Below are positions 34,176-44,900 of a stretch of 64,000 bases of DNA, piece after piece. The notes beneath the pieces were generated by a model, which did not search any database, was not told the DNA's origin, and saw nothing but the letters and a program-made list of their open reading frames with translations. The position numbers were made by a program, and so were the translations under genes. This stretch comes from an uncultured Bacteriovorax sp. GTDB lineage: Bacteria > Bdellovibrionota > Bacteriovoracia > Bacteriovoracales > Bacteriovoracaceae. The number at the start of each line of letters is the position of its first letter. Position 1 is the first letter of the stretch. Location of the stretch: the NCBI GenBank assembly GCA_946481315.1, contig CAMLMH010000001.1, forward strand, positions 806,001-870,000. The letters are read 5' to 3'.

Positions 34176-35630
34176 TTATGTCTTAAAGGTTAAAGTACTT
34201 ACATATCCAGGGTCTTGATATTCATAAATTGAAATTTCTCCTACGGATGTAAGCCGTTGCCCTAAAAATAATGCTACAGCTTGAGGACCAAAGTAGAATA
34301 GATGGGTTCTTTTAGTGTTCTGAGCTTGAATCGTTGTATGAAGTTTGTCTTTGGCAAATGTGGCGATGCCTACGGCTTCACCAGCATTAGAAATAGACAG
34401 TGATCCCGGAGTTGTAGGTCCTAAGATAAGTATGCCTTTTGCATTTAATTTTAGGTCGACATTGGCTTTTAAGACGGCATTTCTTGCATCACCAGTGACA
34501 TTTATAACAAATAAAAGATCGCTTCCTTTGTTGTCAATTTCTTCATAAGTGAATTTAAAATTTGGAGAAATTGGAACAGCATTCGAGTTCCATGGGAACT
34601 CGCTTTGTGGTTGCTTATACTCTATGACCCAACCTGAGTTTGCAGGAAATACTTTTCCGAAAATTATTCCAGTAGAGAGTGTCGCCTGCCCTTGAAAAAG
34701 AATAGTTCTATCCACTGTATTTTCAAGAATGCTCTGTTTTAAGTTTTTGAAATCTACTTCAATATTATTTTTCCAAAAATCTGTTTTTGGTATTTTTCGA
34801 GTGTCTCTGTCAAATTCGAGTGAGTAATCAAATTCATAATCTGGAGCAAGTTCAAACTTTTGTTTATTCCAATTATGTACATTGATAACTTTTTTAGGTG
34901 TTGCTGGTTTTATCGAATGAGAGAACGCATTTTTAAGGAGGTCCTCTAAGAAAGTATTGTCTAGACTTTCTCCCCTTTTTGCCGCTAATTCTTTAAATAA
35001 GTAGGCATAAAGAGAATCAAGAATTTGTTTGTGAAAATCTTGATAAAGTGGGTGATCAATTATTCGCCCTTTAAATACAGTTAGAGCATAAGAGTCGTTG
35101 TTGTAATCTGATAGGGGGGTATCAAAAAAAAGTTTTTCTTTAACGAAAGATGATTCATTTTGAAGGTCTAGGTTAATTATGATTTTATCAATATCATCTT
35201 CAGTCCCTGCTAGAGATTCGGGATTATCCTCGAAAAAGGAACTTGCTCCCCTTAGTCTTTTTAGTGCATTTATTAACGGCTTTATAGAATCGCCAACAGT
35301 GAGTGAAGCTAGAGTAAATTGAGAGTAGAGGCCTGGAAATTTTTTATCAATTTCATAAAAGTTTTTTACAACTTCTTTTAACTCACTCGGAGTCACATGA
35401 TGATTTTTTATTTGAATGTGGTGTTTATAATGAGTACCTATTTTATTTTGAAAATTAAGATCAACGTCTCCTGTTCCTTCGTTAATGAATGACCTAAATT
35501 CTGTATTTTTAGTCCACTCTGAAATGTGGCAGGTTATATATCTTGCTTGGAAATCATAACCTCCTGCTCCAACAATACCGCCCATCATGGCCGGTGCGAG
35601 TAAAGAATTATCTTTTTTATTTTCAGACAT
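34176..35630 (-). CDS. cap4: CBASS effector Cap4-like (DUF4297 nuclease + SAVED)
   Basis: 484 aa. Residues about 20-230 are a DUF4297-type PD-(D/E)XK DNA endonuclease: GGYDFQARY, then EGTGDVDLNF (acidic residues Glu51, Asp55, Asp57) and HIQIKNH (Gln73-x-Lys75). Residues about 290-484 are a SAVED sensor domain, ending THLFYFGPQAVALFLGQRLTSVGEISIYEYQDPGYVSTL, a typical SAVED C-terminus. The SAVED domain binds the cyclic oligonucleotide made by the neighbouring CD-NTase and activates the nuclease to degrade DNA of infected cells. Starts 3 bases after the cyclase stop. Confidence 0.9.
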   Translation of the reverse strand: MSENKKDNSLLAPAMMGGIVGAGGYDFQARYITCHISEWTKNTEFRSFINEGTGDVDLNFQNKIGTHYKHHIQIKNHHVTPSELKEVVKNFYEIDKKFPGLYSQFTLASLTVGDSIKPLINALKRLRGASSFFEDNPESLAGTEDDIDKIIINLDLQNESSFVKEKLFFDTPLSDYNNDSYALTVFKGRIIDHPLYQDFHKQILDSLYAYLFKELAAKRGESLDNTFLEDLLKNAFSHSIKPATPKKVINVHNWNKQKFELAPDYEFDYSLEFDRDTRKIPKTDFWKNNIEVDFKNLKQSILENTVDRTILFQGQATLSTGIIFGKVFPANSGWVIEYKQPQSEFPWNSNAVPISPNFKFTYEEIDNKGSDLLFVINVTGDARNAVLKANVDLKLNAKGILILGPTTPGSLSISNAGEAVGIATFAKDKLHTTIQAQNTKRTHLFYFGPQAVALFLGQRLTSVGEISIYEYQDPGYVSTLTFKT

Positions 35631-35633
35631 AGT

Positions 35634-36530
35634 TTAAGATAACGGAAACTTCGGTCCAAAGATTTTATCTCTCCAAACTCGTAGTGCCTCTCCATTTTTA
35701 CCTTGGTTTTTTAATAAAATAGCTTCAGAAATATTATTTCCGGCTTCCTTCAATTTTGCACGAGCATTCAAAATTCTGTCTTTATCCATTTGATCAGATA
35801 CGGGGCTACCTAATCCCGCCGGATCTGGCCACGTCTGATCTATTTGATTATGAGCAGTGGCGAAAAAGCTTTTCAGTTCGTAGACATATCCACCACTAAA
35901 TGGCCCTTTGAAAATTTGAAGTGCCATTACTTCGATTAAGAAAGAAGGCTTTATTGGTTTTCCATGATGTTCATTCCATTTTTTTATCATTTTAACCATT
36001 GGTTTCCATTCTTCATCAAAATCTTTATTAGCTTGTGTTGCCTTATCAGCATGAATTTTTGGATTAGTTTGAACCCAACCATCTTTCAGGATCAAATCAG
36101 GAATTTTATAATTACTTCCACTTTCAAAACCAGGCACAACATCAATGCTGAATACGTAATCCGTATCCTCATCTGAGTCTTCGGGGGCATTGTTGAAGAT
36201 GATCTCTACAGAACGTCTATTCGGATTAACATTTTTATCACCATATTTTTTCTTTAAATGTTTGGCGACATCATCAATAAGCAATTTATGATCACTAAGA
36301 TATTTTGATTCTTTTACTTCATCGAAAACAAAAAAAATATCAACATCTTTAAGTGGTTTTGTCTTTGTGTGCCTCTTGTATGAACCAGATAAAAAGTCGT
36401 TTTTAATTGAAAAACCAGAAGCCATGTATTCTCGTACTTCAGTATGTTTTTTTATTGCGTCTTTCTGTTCTCTTTCATTTAGTTCGAGTCGTGATTTGAA
36501 TTTTGAAAAAGCATCTTCAATAGTAATCAT
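35634..36530 (-). CDS. CD-NTase cyclic oligonucleotide synthase of CBASS
   Basis: 298 aa cGAS/DncV-like nucleotidyltransferase. The active site is LSGSYKRHT (Gly49-Ser50) followed by DVDIFF (Asp62, Asp64), with the third acidic residue in FSIDVVPGF (Asp130). After phage sensing it should make a cyclic di- or trinucleotide for the SAVED effector. Which nucleotide, and the clade (C or D), cannot be told by eye. The presence of HORMA and TRIP13 genes in the same operon makes this a type III CBASS. Confidence 0.93.
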   Translation of the reverse strand: MITIEDAFSKFKSRLELNEREQKDAIKKHTEVREYMASGFSIKNDFLSGSYKRHTKTKPLKDVDIFFVFDEVKESKYLSDHKLLIDDVAKHLKKKYGDKNVNPNRRSVEIIFNNAPEDSDEDTDYVFSIDVVPGFESGSNYKIPDLILKDGWVQTNPKIHADKATQANKDFDEEWKPMVKMIKKWNEHHGKPIKPSFLIEVMALQIFKGPFSGGYVYELKSFFATAHNQIDQTWPDPAGLGSPVSDQMDKDRILNARAKLKEAGNNISEAILLKNQGKNGEALRVWRDKIFGPKFPLS

Positions 36531-36532
36531 AA

Positions 36533-37039
36533 TTAACTCCAGTATGAAACACCTGTACCCAAACCACCTGCATCCGCAGTGGTTCCTATACTTCTATTTG
36601 TTAGATTTCCTAGTGAACGATATTGGGTTGAGCTCCATCCAGGAACATCAGGACGGCCTTCTTTGTTTTTGATAATAAGTTTGTACTTGCAGCTTGATGG
36701 AATTTTTCCACATTTTCTGATTGCGTATGCAAGTGCATCACTATCAGCCCAGAAAGTACCATCGGCACTAGAACCAGTTGTATAGTCGACGTCCATATCC
36801 CATCGAGTAAGAAGATTACTTGTGATTGGATCATAAATTTCTACAGTAATTTTTTCCAGGTGCTTACTTGTTAACCAAGTTTTAATCGCTCTTTCAGTTG
36901 ATTCCCAATCACTTAAAAAATTATCCAAGTCTAAACCAGCTTGAACAAGAATCGTTTGAATTGAGTTTAATAATTGATCCGTGATGTATGCCACTGAGTG
37001 TGTATACGTATTTACTCTTACCGCTGTCGTTGTGCTCAT
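36533..37039 (-). CDS. cap7: Bacterial HORMA protein of CBASS (Cap7-like)
   Basis: 168 aa. The pattern matches the bacterial HORMA family: a T-x-x-x-S-V-A-Y-I-T-D helix at the start, then DWESTERAIKTWL and VEIYDPITSNLLTRWDMDVDY. DALAYAIRKCGKIPSSCKYKLIIK and a C-terminal GWSSTQYRS...SYW safety-belt region follow. In type III CBASS the HORMA protein senses phage peptides and activates the CD-NTase. Overlaps the preceding gene by 4 bases; 2 bases from the cyclase start. Confidence 0.87.
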   Translation of the reverse strand: MSTTTAVRVNTYTHSVAYITDQLLNSIQTILVQAGLDLDNFLSDWESTERAIKTWLTSKHLEKITVEIYDPITSNLLTRWDMDVDYTTGSSADGTFWADSDALAYAIRKCGKIPSSCKYKLIIKNKEGRPDVPGWSSTQYRSLGNLTNRSIGTTADAGGLGTGVSYWS

Positions 37040-37503
37040 GAATTCCTCATTGCATCGAGATCAATAGTGAATGATGCGCTTTTTGTAACTGAATTATCAT
37101 TAAAGCTCGGATCTTCTTTGTCCGAGTGCAGCTCTATTCTTGTTACACGTTTTGAAATAAAATTTTTCATTTGGTCTAAAAGATTTTCAGGGCAAGGAGC
37201 ATACATTTTCCAGTCACCAGAAATAGGTTCCCAATTTAATGCCTGTTCCTTTTTATCTTCACCAATAACGGCATCATCATCGTAGAGACAATATATTCTA
37301 AGAAGTGGTCCATTTCCCCTTATGATTATCGGAGAGTTGATTAGAATTTTGCTCGCGATTATAGATGACATACATCCAGTAATTGCGTTCAGTTCAGAAG
37401 CCCATTTATCTTCAGAGGGAGCGAGCAACTTAACAATTGTGTTCCACGTTTCAGCCGAAGTTCTTTCTGGGGATGAGGCGATTTTCCTTACTACGATTGT
37501 CAT
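37036..37503 (-). CDS. cap8: Second HORMA-like protein of CBASS (Cap8-like)
   Basis: 155 aa. Position and pattern (SSPERTSAETWNTIVKLLAP, SPIIIRGNGPLLRIYCLYDDDAVIGED, PISGDWKMYAPCPENLLDQM) agree with the second bacterial HORMA family found in two-HORMA CBASS operons. It would pair with Cap7 in target sensing. Starts with TAATG, one base overlapping the TRIP13 stop, and overlaps the cap7 start by 4 bases. Confidence 0.72.
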   Translation of the reverse strand: MTIVVRKIASSPERTSAETWNTIVKLLAPSEDKWASELNAITGCMSSIIASKILINSPIIIRGNGPLLRIYCLYDDDAVIGEDKKEQALNWEPISGDWKMYAPCPENLLDQMKNFISKRVTRIELHSDKEDPSFNDNSVTKSASFTIDLDAMRNS

Positions 37504-38369
37504 TAAGCATCTCCCACATTTTCATTTTTGAAAACATACTGCAAATCTTCTATCGTGAGTTTATTTGGATCAATTGCTGTATCTGTTTGAACTGTGCAGG
37601 CAGCGAGGATAGATTTTCGAATTCTTCTTGCATCGAAGTTTGTAGCCAATTCCGCGAGTTGTTTTAAGTTTTTTTGAGTAATAAGAGCTTCAATTTTTTT
37701 CCATTTCTTTGCAAGAATTTCTAGTGAATCTTTAATTATGTTCTCTCTAGCTTCTGCATTTGGAAGACCAATTTCAAGAACGAGATCAGCTCTTGAAATT
37801 AAGGCATCGTCTACTGCCTTGGTGAAGTTACTTGTTGCTATAAATAACAACTGAGGATATTTAGATGCTAGCATGTCTAGTCCAGCTAAAACTGCGTCCG
37901 TTGCTCTATGAACATCAATTGGATTACTTTCTAAACTTAATTGGCTTCGATTTGCAGCGAGGGTTTCGACTTCATCCAATAGAACTATTAATGGTCCTTT
38001 AGAAGCCTCTGCAGCAATCTTCTCGTGAAGTAAATCTTTCACCATTTTTTGGCTTTTACCTAATGATGAGCTAATAAGTGAATGAGGTTCTACTTCAATA
38101 AACCTAATTTTCTTTCCTTGCAAAACCTGAGCTGCTCTAGAGGCAACTCCTTTTGCTAATGAAGTTTTTCCAGTTCCAGGAGGGCCAACAAGAAGAATTA
38201 TTCCATGAAGAGGTACTTCACCGGGGTTGAATTGTTCTCGGGAAACCATTTCGAAAATTATTTGATTTAGCAGTCGTTTTTTTAGATTGTCTGATAAGAA
38301 TATTCGATTCCAGAGCTCATCGAATTCTAAATTTGGCAGAATTTTAGCGTTAATCAAGCCCTCGCTCAT
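37503..38369 (-). CDS. cap6: TRIP13/Pch2-like AAA+ ATPase of CBASS (Cap6)
   Basis: 288 aa. Walker A GPPGTGKTS (62-70), Walker B LIVLLDEVE (127-135), a sensor-1 ATSN and a sensor-2 DARRIRKSI arginine. The N-terminal WNRIFLSDNLKKRLLNQ segment before LHGIILLVGPPG is the usual beginning of bacterial TRIP13. It remodels the HORMA protein to switch the system off. ATG 38369 is chosen, with GGAG 7 bases upstream; the longer frame from 38507 would add 46 unrelated residues. First gene of the five-gene operon. Confidence 0.92.
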   Translation of the reverse strand: MSEGLINAKILPNLEFDELWNRIFLSDNLKKRLLNQIIFEMVSREQFNPGEVPLHGIILLVGPPGTGKTSLAKGVASRAAQVLQGKKIRFIEVEPHSLISSSLGKSQKMVKDLLHEKIAAEASKGPLIVLLDEVETLAANRSQLSLESNPIDVHRATDAVLAGLDMLASKYPQLLFIATSNFTKAVDDALISRADLVLEIGLPNAEARENIIKDSLEILAKKWKKIEALITQKNLKQLAELATNFDARRIRKSILAACTVQTDTAIDPNKLTIEDLQYVFKNENVGDA

Positions 38370-38971
38370 GAGTGTTCTCCATTTATGGTTTAGCTTTTGA
38401 TCCCACAAAAAGAGGACGCATTGCTGTTTTATAAAAATGGTATTCGTTGCATTTTTGTCAAGGTTGTTAATAGTTTTTTTATTTAACGCATTGAACAGTG
38501 CGCGCAATCAGAGCGTTATACTATTTTGAATTTTTTAATTGATCGTTTTTTACCCACACATGGTGATAATTGTCTCCCATGCTAAATTCGATGAAGTGAT
38601 TGAAGTAAGAGTAGATAGCACTTTGGGTCTAATTTTTGATCAATGCCTGGTAAGCAAAATTATTTTAGATTGTGTTATCTTGAAGAAATTATTGTAATTT
38701 TGGAGTTTTAACGAAGAGGAATTGGCCATATTAATAAATGACATTAATGAAAATTTGCCTTTGACATGGTAATTAAAAAGCACCGACTGCAAACAGTGAC
38801 GATAATAATCGCCATAAAATTTCAAAGAAATAAGTCTTTCTAACTAAAAAGCCTACTATTTTTCAATAAATTACAGTCTAAACCTTAATTTATAGGAAAA
38901 TCCGAAAGAAATAGTCAGGTTTACTTTAAAATCTACCGTTAGGTTTTCAAATAATTATAGGAATATGAAAA
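38370..38971. other. Divergent intergenic region between CBASS and the PKD gene
   Basis: About 600 very AT-rich bases holding the divergent promoters of the CBASS operon and the PKD gene. A 61-codon minus-strand frame at 38640-38825 has no ribosome-binding site and no protein-like pattern. No RNA gene or repeat seen. Confidence 0.4.
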
Positions 38972-41900
38972 ATGAAATCCCTAATGCTGATTTTGATGGT
39001 GATTGCCTTCACTTTTGCTCATGCCGATGAAACGAAAAAATCTTTTACAGTAACCCCACAAACGGGAATTGCACCAGAAGAGGTCACATTAAATGCTGAA
39101 GGCATTCATCAACACGCAGAAATTTTCATTTGGAATTTTGGTAACGGTGAAACTCTCACAACCACCAATCCTAAAATCAATTATACTTTCAAAACCGCTG
39201 GAACTTTTGCTGTTCAATTAAAATATTTAAAAAATAAACAGGACAAGCTTGATAAAGGAAAAGATGGAGGATCAGCGACTGTCGTTATTCATCCTAACAA
39301 ACTTCCGCTTCCAGTTCTTTCATGTCAATCAAGTGCCATCAACAAGATTGAATGTAGTGCTTTAGGATCCAGAGATGAAGACGGGACAATTGTTTCTTAT
39401 AAATATGACTGGGGCGATGAAAATTCCAAGTCTGTGACAACTCCGGAAACTGTCGACTATTTTTATGCAGAAGGCGGTATAAAAAATGTTCGCCTAACGA
39501 TCACAGACAATAAAGGCGGGGTTTCAACAATTGAAAAAGAAGTTACCGTTAAAAGGAACACTCCACCTGTTGCGGATTTTATCTGCCAAAAAACTGGTTA
39601 TCAGAAAGTTCATTGCGAAAGTACTGCAACAGATATCGATGAAGAGTTAAGCAATTTTAAATGGACTCTGGATGACGGCAGCTCTTATACAACGAAATCA
39701 TTTGATCATAAATTTTCTCGTCCAATGGATGTTGCGATTTCTTCGCATGCAATCACTCTTGCTGTAACAGATAGCTATCAAGCAACAGCATCTGTTACTA
39801 AAAATGTTGAAGTTGATCTCGAGCCAATCAGACAAGCTCCGCGTGGTTATTTTAAAATTTATCAGAACGGAACAACGACAGTTGATTTAAGATCATTCGT
39901 TGTTAAAACTCAGTTTGATATCAAGCGCGCTTATTATCAAGTCTATGGAACAGGAGCAGAGCCTCTTCAGGTGATCGAGCTTTCTGAGTTTTATGCCAAC
40001 ACGTCAATAAAAGTAAATTTACCAGCATTTGGTGGTAACAGAATTTTTCTAAACATCATTGATTATCGCGATCAGCTGATCAGATATTCAGTTCCTTTTT
40101 CTCTTGTTCAGGATACGGTTACACTAAAACCACATGTTGAATTTAGAGCAATTCAATCCGCTCCGAAGACAGCATACATTAATCTCAATCCGTCGTTTGA
40201 TTTTGATGAAGACTTCACCATCAGAACTTTTATTGTTAAATTCGGCGATGGTGAGCAGCAAGAAATTTCCAACGAAACTTTCTTGACTCACGAGTATGCT
40301 GAGGCAGGAAACTATACGATTACAGTCACAGCAAAAACAAATCACGGAACTGAAAACACTCTCTCTAAAGTTTTAACAGTCACAGATGCTGGTGTTGCTC
40401 CAACAATTCCAGATCCAACTTTTAGCTATCGTATTTATGATTATGCCCAGAACGTAAGTTTCTACGATGAAAGATCGGGAACACCCAATGGTGAGATCAT
40501 TTCCTATCAGTGGGAATTTGGTGACGGTTCTGTCGGATACGGTAAAACACAAGCGCACTTCTACGATCCAGGAACATACATTGTAAAATTAACTGTTACA
40601 GATACGATGGGATACAGTAGCTTTCAATTTCAAAAGATTGTTGTGACAGCAGAAGGTGAAGATGTTCTTGCAAGAATCGATTGTTCACTCCAAAGTCCAT
40701 TCCTTGATTTTGCACAAAAGTGTAAAGTCACAGCTCTTGATAGGTTAAATGATATTTCACGAGTGCGAGTTATCTGGGGCGACGGAACTGTTTATACTCT
40801 TGCAACTCCATTCGATGCTAATCAGGGAACTTATTATCCAACAAAACAATATACGGCAGCTGGAACTTATACAATTCGTGCCGTTGTTAATACAAATAGA
40901 GGAGTGACTCGTTCACATGAAATAACGAGAACGATTATCGCTCGTCCACCTGTTGCAAACATTCAGTGTTTTCCAAATAACCTGGCAGTATTTTGTGATG
41001 CTCTAGGAAGTTATGATCCAAAAGGAACAGCTCTTACTTACGAATTTAATTTCGGAAACGGCGTAACGGAAACAAATACAACTGGTGTTGTGACTTATGC
41101 ATATCCGGATGCGGGACTATTCGATGTTTCAGTCAAAGTAACAGATGCAAAAGGAATGACTGCAAATGCTGTGACAAAAGTGCAGGTGGTGAGACCGCCG
41201 AATGTTCTGCCTTTGGCTGACTTTAGTTGTGATTCTCCAGAGCCACTTACACTTTACTGTTGGGAAAATGGAATTTCTGATCCTGATGGATTTGTTGTAA
41301 GTAAAAAATTATCTTTTGATGATGGTGATTCTGGATTCTTAAATCCAGAAAATCCAACACGCAAACAATTCACAACTGATGGCCAGCATGAAGTTACTCT
41401 GACTGTTATGGATAATGATGGGGGAGTGACGACGGTTACGAAGTCGTTTGCGGTGAAGGTTAATAATCCGCCGATTGCTGATTTTGAGTGTACGACACCT
41501 GGACCGCAGAGATTAAGCTGTTATTCAACTTCTTCTGATCCTGACCAGTGGGATTTTCCGGTTAAATTTGCGTGGGAATTTGGGGATAACGGGGGCTTGT
41601 CTGGCCTAGAAGGTTGGTTTGATCATACTTATAATTTTTCTGGTGCTGTACAAGTAAAACTTACTGTAGAAGATAAGTATGGACTAAAATCAACAGCGAT
41701 AAAAAATTTCACATTGCTTGAAAATCAAGCTCCATCAATACAAGCTTATTGTCAATCAAATCAACCTCAAACTGCCTCTTGTTTTGCTACAGCTTATGAT
41801 CCTGAAGGGCAAACTTTTACAATTGATTGGAATGCAGATGGTAAGAATTATAATGGTTGGGAAATATCTGCAACGTTTAATGATAGTGGAATGAAGAATG

Positions 41901-44900
41901 TTGAAGTAATAGCAACTGATATACTCGGTGCAAGCACAAGAATAGATGTGCCTGTTCTGGTAATGGCAAATACTCCTCCTTTCGCGATTGCGGAATGTGA
42001 ATATATATCTGAAAGCAGTTCTTTTTATTGCAAGTCAAAGTCTTATGATCCAGACGGATTAATTGTATCTTCAAAGTGGCTATTTAATGATGGCACTGAA
42101 TTCAATGGTGTGAGTTTTGTGCATAATTTTTCAGGTCAGAATTCAATTGGATATTCATTAGAGGTTACAGACAATTTAGGATTGAAGACATCTTATTTAG
42201 GAACCTTGGTTCTACCAGAGGTACTTGCTAATTCTGATTACAGTGATGAAAATTGTGGTTTCCAAGAAAATACTCAAAACAAATTATGTGCAGATGAATA
42301 TTTTGTAGCAAATAATGATAGTGAGTTAAATGATTACTTGTTAAATGGAAAATTTGATGATGGAAAACTTCTTAATTTGGAAATTGCATATAATGTTGTT
42401 TCACCAGAACTCAAAATTAGTACGGGATGTGATATTAGAATAAATGAAGATGTAAAATTGAATTCTAGCAAAGGAATTTGCTTACAAGGTAATAAAGTTG
42501 AATTTAGGGGGCGAAATAATCTTCAAGACAATAGTATAAAAGGAATTAAAATTTTAACTTCCGAAAATGCCTTGCTTAAAAGCGTAATGTTGCAATCGGA
42601 AGGAGAGATAAGAATCGAGTCATTTCAATTTGACCCTTTTGAAAATGGAATTGTAATTGATGAAAAATCTCATATAAAATCAAAAGTGACACGATTGATT
42701 ACATCTTCACACTTAACAATTTCAGAAGACTCAATTCTTGAAGTAGATAGTATTATTGGAAATGGAGGACAGTGCCAACTAAATGGGCATGTGATGAACG
42801 GTGGAAATTGTGATCTGAATTCAATCGAAACAATTAGTGACATTTCTTCAGAAAATGTAGATCAGAAATTAAAATTAAATATTGTTCATGAGAATGAAAA
42901 TATTTCCAAATATTTTTGGAAAATGAATGGTCGAGTTGTTGAGTCTATTGGGTCGGAATATCTTTATGAAAGTAGAATTATTGGAGATTTTTATGTTGAT
43001 GTAGCCATTGTTGATGAGCAAGGCTTTTTTCAAACATTTAAAAAGAGAGTGATTAATGATAACTTAAATTTTAAAAGAGATGCTTATGTTATTGTAAATT
43101 CCGAAGGGTACAATTCCAGTGAGGAAAATCGTAAAATTTTAATCAACGGACAAGAACATAAACTTTATAAAGCGAATGGAGAAAATCTTTATACCTTTTT
43201 ATTAGATGAAACCATACCCTTGGGAGAAGCCCTGATTAGTCTACCTAGTAGTAATTTTTCAGGAAAAATTATAATTAAGGAAAACTTAGGAAGTTTTGAT
43301 GACGTCGAGAAAGTCTTTAATGCTCTTTATGACAAATTTGAACGTGAAAATACATCAAACAATCCCGAGATAACCAGGATTTTAGAACAATATAAGCAGA
43401 ATGTAATTTCTATAAATCAGGCGCTTTTGAGTCTGTCTGAAGAGGAAAGAGTAGAATTTGCAAAAAACTTTTTGGCCAATGTTGATTTCCGTGAAGAAAA
43501 TTATTCAACAGTTAATTTAGATAAATTATTTGACCCTTTATTTATACCAAGCGCTCATGCTCAATTACAGCCTTTCATTGATTGGCTATCTCCTAGTTCA
43601 TTAAAAAAATTTACAGCTTCTTCTATAGGGATTGGTTTCCAGACTGGACTATGTGCCATTGGCGGCTTAGTAGGTGTTGCAATCGGTGATTTTTCTAAAA
43701 AAGCAGTATTGTATTCTAGTGCCGGTACACTAATATGTATTACATTCTCAATGATTGCGGTTGCAAATTCTACAGAGCTTTTAGAAGATGCCCATCTAAT
43801 TCAAAAAGGTAGCTTAACCTTAAATTCAAATTTGAAAACTATAAAGTCTAGAGTAGAACAAAATTTAAGGATTACAAGCCAATACATTCCGGTGAACTCA
43901 GTCTCAAACAATTCAACACTTGTGAAGAGTGCAAAAGATGAAGTTGATAAAATTAATGGCTCAGTTGAAGTTATTAATAATTCAATAAGAGAATTAAATT
44001 CGACAATAGGCTTAGTTGGATTAGATCCGTTTGAAGAAATTCCTAAAGTCACTTTTGCTCAAACTTCCTTTAGAGGCGAAATTTCTTCTAGTTTTATTGA
44101 ATCTGTAAAAATTATTAAGCCAGTCGATGGTACAGCAAAAATATTGTCACAAAATAAAACAAATGATGGCTATATCATTAAATTCTTTTCGAAAAAAACT
44201 CAGAATATTCAAATTTCCATTATCTATAATAACAAAGAATTAGGAATTAGGGAGATAGTAGATGATACAATTAAAATTGAAGCTGATGGACCAAAGGCAG
44301 AATTTACAGAAAATGAATTTCGAAAAAAGGTAAATTTTAATGCGTACAATGAGTTTAACTCTAACATGAACAATTTAAAGTATATTTGGGATTTTGGAGA
44401 CAACAAGTCAATAACTACCGATCAAGCTGTAGTTGATCATACGTATTCAGAGGTCGGAACTTACCTAGTAAAGTTAAAAGTTGAAAATGAAGAAGGTGTA
44501 TATGATGAATTTAGTAAGAATGTAGAGGTTACAAATTCATTATCGTTTTTTGTGTCAATTAATCCTCAAGGAACTTATTTATTTACAGATACAGCTTATG
44601 GCCACGAAACGGATGATGAAAATCACATTCCTGATATTGCAGTTCCGCCTTCAAGTTTCAATTTATCAAGTCTGTATAATGATCCTGAAATTAACTTAAA
44701 GGCAGGTGATGTAATAGAAATTCAACAAATAGGGGCAATGCAACCGGGTATTGATGAAGATTGGAGCGATAATCTTACTGGTGTTGGAGCTGTGTTTTCA
44801 GGGAGTGGAGGTTTTCTATTTCCAGGTATTTTGGGAAATTTCATGCCTATATATACACCTAGTACGTGTACAGCTGGAATACCAACTGACATTCCTCAAG

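Noticed and set aside
38640..38825. 61-codon minus-strand frame in the CBASS/PKD gap
   Set aside because: No ribosome-binding site and low-complexity AT-rich content.
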